NCBI RefSeq assembly: GCF_041429795.1
Contig: NZ_CP163424.1
Location: 2,420,001-2,484,000, forward strand
Length of the DNA stretch: 64,000 nucleotides
Reading direction: 5' to 3'
Source: Algimonas porphyrae
GTDB taxonomy: Bacteria > Pseudomonadota > Alphaproteobacteria > Caulobacterales > Maricaulaceae
In this document: one piece after another, positions 62,067-64,000 of the stretch
Position numbering within the stretch: the first letter of the stretch is position 1
Layout: every line of letters starts with the position of its first letter
Translations under genes and position numbers: made by a program
Notes under the pieces: generated by a model
Seen by the model: only the letters and a program-made list of their open reading frames with translations
What the model was told of the DNA's origin: nothing
Database searches by the model: none

Positions 62067-62438
62067 TTAGCCGTTGGCCGCCAGGGGCGGGCTGATGACC
62101 TCATTATTCTCATCCAGCAGGACCACATCCGGAACGTAGGTCTTGGCGACCTCAGCGTCCATCTGGGCGTAGGTGATGATGATGACCCTGTCGCCGACCT
62201 GGACCTTGCGCGCGGCTGCGCCGTTCAGGCCGAACGTCTTGGACCCGCGCGGAGCGGTGATTGCGTAGGTGGTGAACCGTTCGCCATTATCGATATTGAG
62301 GATGTCCACCTGCTCGTTCGGCAGGATCCCGGCCAGATCCAGCAAGTCCTGATCGATCGAGATCGACCCTTCATAATGGAGATCGGCCTGAGTCACCGTG
62401 GCACGGTGAATTTTGCCTTTCATCATGGTGAGGATCAT
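62067..62438 (-). CDS. panD: Aspartate 1-decarboxylase
   Basis: PanD makes beta-alanine for pantothenate. The 123-residue proenzyme cuts itself between Gly and Ser in [12 protein letters not shown], forming the pyruvoyl cofactor on the new serine end. Other markers are [15 protein letters not shown] and [20 protein letters not shown]. The start [15 protein letters not shown] aligns with the family N-terminus. It is a single gene with its own terminator; beta-alanine feeds the same coenzyme A path as coaBC. Confidence 0.96.
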   Translation of the reverse strand: MILTMMKGKIHRATVTQADLHYEGSISIDQDLLDLAGILPNEQVDILNIDNGERFTTYAITAPRGSKTFGLNGAAARKVQVGDRVIIITYAQMDAEVAKTYVPDVVLLDENNEVISPPLAANG

Positions 62439-62567
62439 AAATTGTCCTTTCGGGGGTCCCGGTTACTGCAAAATCCATATAGGGTGTGGCAGAGGCGCGC
62501 AAAAGGAGAAGCCGCGAATTTGCATAGCAGGTCCGCAAGGCGTTTATCTGGCGTTCAGGAGGCAAGA

Positions 62568-63047
62568 TTGGATATCCTCATCCTCACGACGGGCGGAACG
62601 ATCGACAAGGTGCATGATGTGCGCACGGAGCGGCTCGTTTTCGATGGCAGCACGGCGGTTTCCGACATTCTGAAATATGGGCGGACGGACTTTCCGCGCG
62701 TGCAGAGCCTGATGTCGATCGACAGTCTGGACATGTCCGAAGATCATCGCGATGCGATCCTGCAGGCCGTCATCAATGCGCCTGAAAACCATATCGTTGT
62801 TACCCACGGCACCGGTACGATGGAACAGACCGCGCATCATCTGAACGGCAATATCGGACAGAAAACCGTCGTCCTGTCAGGCGCGATGCGCCCGCAATCG
62901 CTCTGGCGCTCCGATGCGGAATTCAATCTGGGCGGCGCCGTCATCGCCGCGCAAACCCTGCCCGCCGGCGTTTATGCCGTGATGAATGGCCGCGTCATCA
63001 AGGCCCGCAACGTGCGCAAGGATTTGGAAACCGGGCGGTTCGTCTAA
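62568..63047 (+). CDS. Single-domain asparaginase-like protein
   Basis: A 159-residue protein holding only the N-terminal domain of type I/II asparaginases. The threonine motif is ILTTGGTIDKVHD and the second catalytic block VVTHGTGTMEQTA, followed by VVLSGAMRPQ. The roughly 170-residue C-terminal domain of normal asparaginases is missing, and no remnant of it lies downstream, where the antisense oligopeptidase gene begins. The start is TTG at 62568, selected by AGGAGG 5 nt upstream. Proteins of this short form are known in alphaproteobacteria; their substrate is not established. Confidence 0.85.
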   Translation: MDILILTTGGTIDKVHDVRTERLVFDGSTAVSDILKYGRTDFPRVQSLMSIDSLDMSEDHRDAILQAVINAPENHIVVTHGTGTMEQTAHHLNGNIGQKTVVLSGAMRPQSLWRSDAEFNLGGAVIAAQTLPAGVYAVMNGRVIKARNVRKDLETGRFV

Positions 63048-64000
63048 GCCTTCCCCACGGCCCAGAGGGCGAAGGCGTAGTCGGTCGCCGTTTCCTTCAG
63101 CGACTTGTAGCGCCCGCTTTCGCCCTGATGCCCCGCTTCCATGTTCATCTTCAGCAGGATCGGCGCCGTGCCCCTCTGGTGATCGCGTAATGTCGCCGCC
63201 CATTTGGCCGGTTCCCAATAGGTGACCCGCGGATCGGTCAGACCGCCCGTGATCAGGACAGGCGGATAATCGGCTTCTCGCACATTTTCATAGGGGCTGT
63301 AGGACAGGATCGTCCGGAAGGCCGCTTCGTCTTCTAGCGGGTTACCCCATTCCGGCCACTCCGGCGGGGTCAGGGGCAGGTCCGCATCGCTCATCGTGTT
63401 GAGCACATCGACGAAGGGCACGGCCCCGATCACGGCCCCGAACAGACCAGGGTCCTGATTGAGCGCAGCCCCGACCAATAGCCCGCCTGCCGATCCGCCA
63501 TGCGCGACAATCTGGCCGCGCGAAGTCCATCCCAGCTCGGTGAGCACCCGCCCGGCATCAACGAAGTCATTGAATGTATTGACTTTTCTATCCAACTTTC
63601 CGGCCTCGTACCAGTCATAGCCCTTGGCCATGCCGCCGCGAATATGGGCGATCGCATAGACAAATCCGCGGTCGACGAGGCTGAGGCGAGCGGTGCGAAA
63701 ATCAGCCGGAATGGTGTGCCCGTAGGAGCCGTATCCGTAGAGCAGCAACGGGTTGGTGCCGTCCGGCTTGACGCCTTGTCTGTAGAGCAGCGTCACAGGC
63801 ACGCGCTCCCCGTCTCGCGCCGCGATCTCGATCCGCTCGGTGACATAGTCGTCTGGATCGTGGCCGCTCGGGACCGTCTGCTGCCGTACGAGTTCACGCG
63901 CGCGCGTGACCATATCATAAGCATAGACGGAGGCCGGTGTGGTCGGGCTGCTATAGCTGTAATAGAGCGTCGTCGTATCATACTCATAGCCACTGACCAG
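63044..64000 (-). CDS. ptrB: Oligopeptidase B (S9A serine peptidase), N-terminal part outside window
   Basis: The C-terminal 318 residues of a prolyl-oligopeptidase-family enzyme; the frame is open to the window end. Catalytic residues are Ser in AHGGSAGGLLVGAALNQ, Asp in ITGGLTDPRVTYWEP and His in MNMEAGHQGESGRY. Upstream, SSPTTPASVYAYDM links the propeller to the hydrolase domain, and KPDGTNPLLLYGYGSYGHTI is the usual oligopeptidase B stretch. The enzyme cleaves short peptides after basic residues. It converges on the asparaginase-like gene with a 4-bp overlap. Confidence 0.93.
   Translation of the reverse strand: MVSGYEYDTTTLYYSYSSPTTPASVYAYDMVTRARELVRQQTVPSGHDPDDYVTERIEIAARDGERVPVTLLYRQGVKPDGTNPLLLYGYGSYGHTIPADFRTARLSLVDRGFVYAIAHIRGGMAKGYDWYEAGKLDRKVNTFNDFVDAGRVLTELGWTSRGQIVAHGGSAGGLLVGAALNQDPGLFGAVIGAVPFVDVLNTMSDADLPLTPPEWPEWGNPLEDEAAFRTILSYSPYENVREADYPPVLITGGLTDPRVTYWEPAKWAATLRDHQRGTAPILLKMNMEAGHQGESGRYKSLKETATDYAFALWAVGKA

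Noticed and set aside
61941-62567. In-frame N-terminal extension of the asparaginase-like gene
   Set aside because: It would run antisense through the whole of panD. The AGGAGG and TTG at 62568 give a start that fits the family N-terminus.
1-64000. Insertion sequences, prophage, CRISPR arrays, tRNA or rRNA genes
   Set aside because: No transposase, integrase or phage structural gene, no regularly spaced direct repeats and no tRNA cloverleaf was found by reading through genes and intergenic regions. Short tRNAs hidden in coding strands cannot be fully excluded without a search.

Overview
The window is 64 kb of a high-GC alphaproteobacterial chromosome. The gene content and order point to a stalked or budding marine lineage near Caulobacterales, Maricaulales or Hyphomonadales. 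Support comes from the cpaA-cpaF/tad Flp-pilus cluster, the pepA-lptF-lptG-surA-pdxA-rsmA block, the fabD-fabG-acpP-fabF-mltG-gmk block, the two-domain style PheA, UbiB, CoaBC and an HWE-type kinase. This assignment is inferred from gene families; no rRNA gene is present to confirm it.

Layout. 1-4.5 kb: recR (cut by the window edge), ybaB and dnaX on the minus strand, a cytochrome P450, and an SRP RNA gene with its own promoter and terminator. 4.5-12.4 kb: an outer-membrane barrel protein, nudC, a YHS protein, a frameshifted pheA, a membrane-anchored cytochrome c, an NlpC/P60 hydrolase, a MarR regulator facing a membrane acyltransferase across a promoter with repeated TGATTCA sites, and an M17 aminopeptidase. 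12.4-25.2 kb: a complete Flp/Tad pilus locus (TadD-like lipoprotein, tadC, tadB, cpaF, cpaE, cpaD, cpaC, cpaB, cpaA, pilin, an orphan CpaC-N-like protein and two TadE-like pseudopilins). 25.2-36.6 kb: a protein phosphatase, nrdB with candidate NrdR boxes, ubiB, coaBC, dut, an HWE histidine kinase, cysK, a MoeB/ThiF enzyme, a GAF-type methionine sulfoxide reductase, a PagL-like protein and purA.

36.56-38.08 kb is an AT-rich island (about 40% GC in the line counted by hand, clearly below the flanks) wedged between purA and priA. It carries a 32-codon ORF, a receiver-domain protein and a GHKL ATPase, packed head to tail. I do not recognise this trio, and it is the best candidate for an undescribed system.

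38.1-64 kb: priA (second zinc site lost), a transaldolase-like aldolase, a PepSY membrane protein, a four-gene corrinoid methyl-transfer cluster (activator, methyl-THF methyltransferase, DUF1638, corrinoid protein) that looks like part of a split methionine synthase, holC, pepA, lptFG, surA-pdxA-rsmA with lptD missing from its usual place, the fatty-acid synthesis block, the rpsF-rpsR-rplI operon, a candidate structured RNA of about 240 nt closed by a perfect 11-bp helix, panD, a one-domain asparaginase-like protein and an oligopeptidase B cut by the window end. No insertion sequence, CRISPR array, tRNA or rRNA was found.
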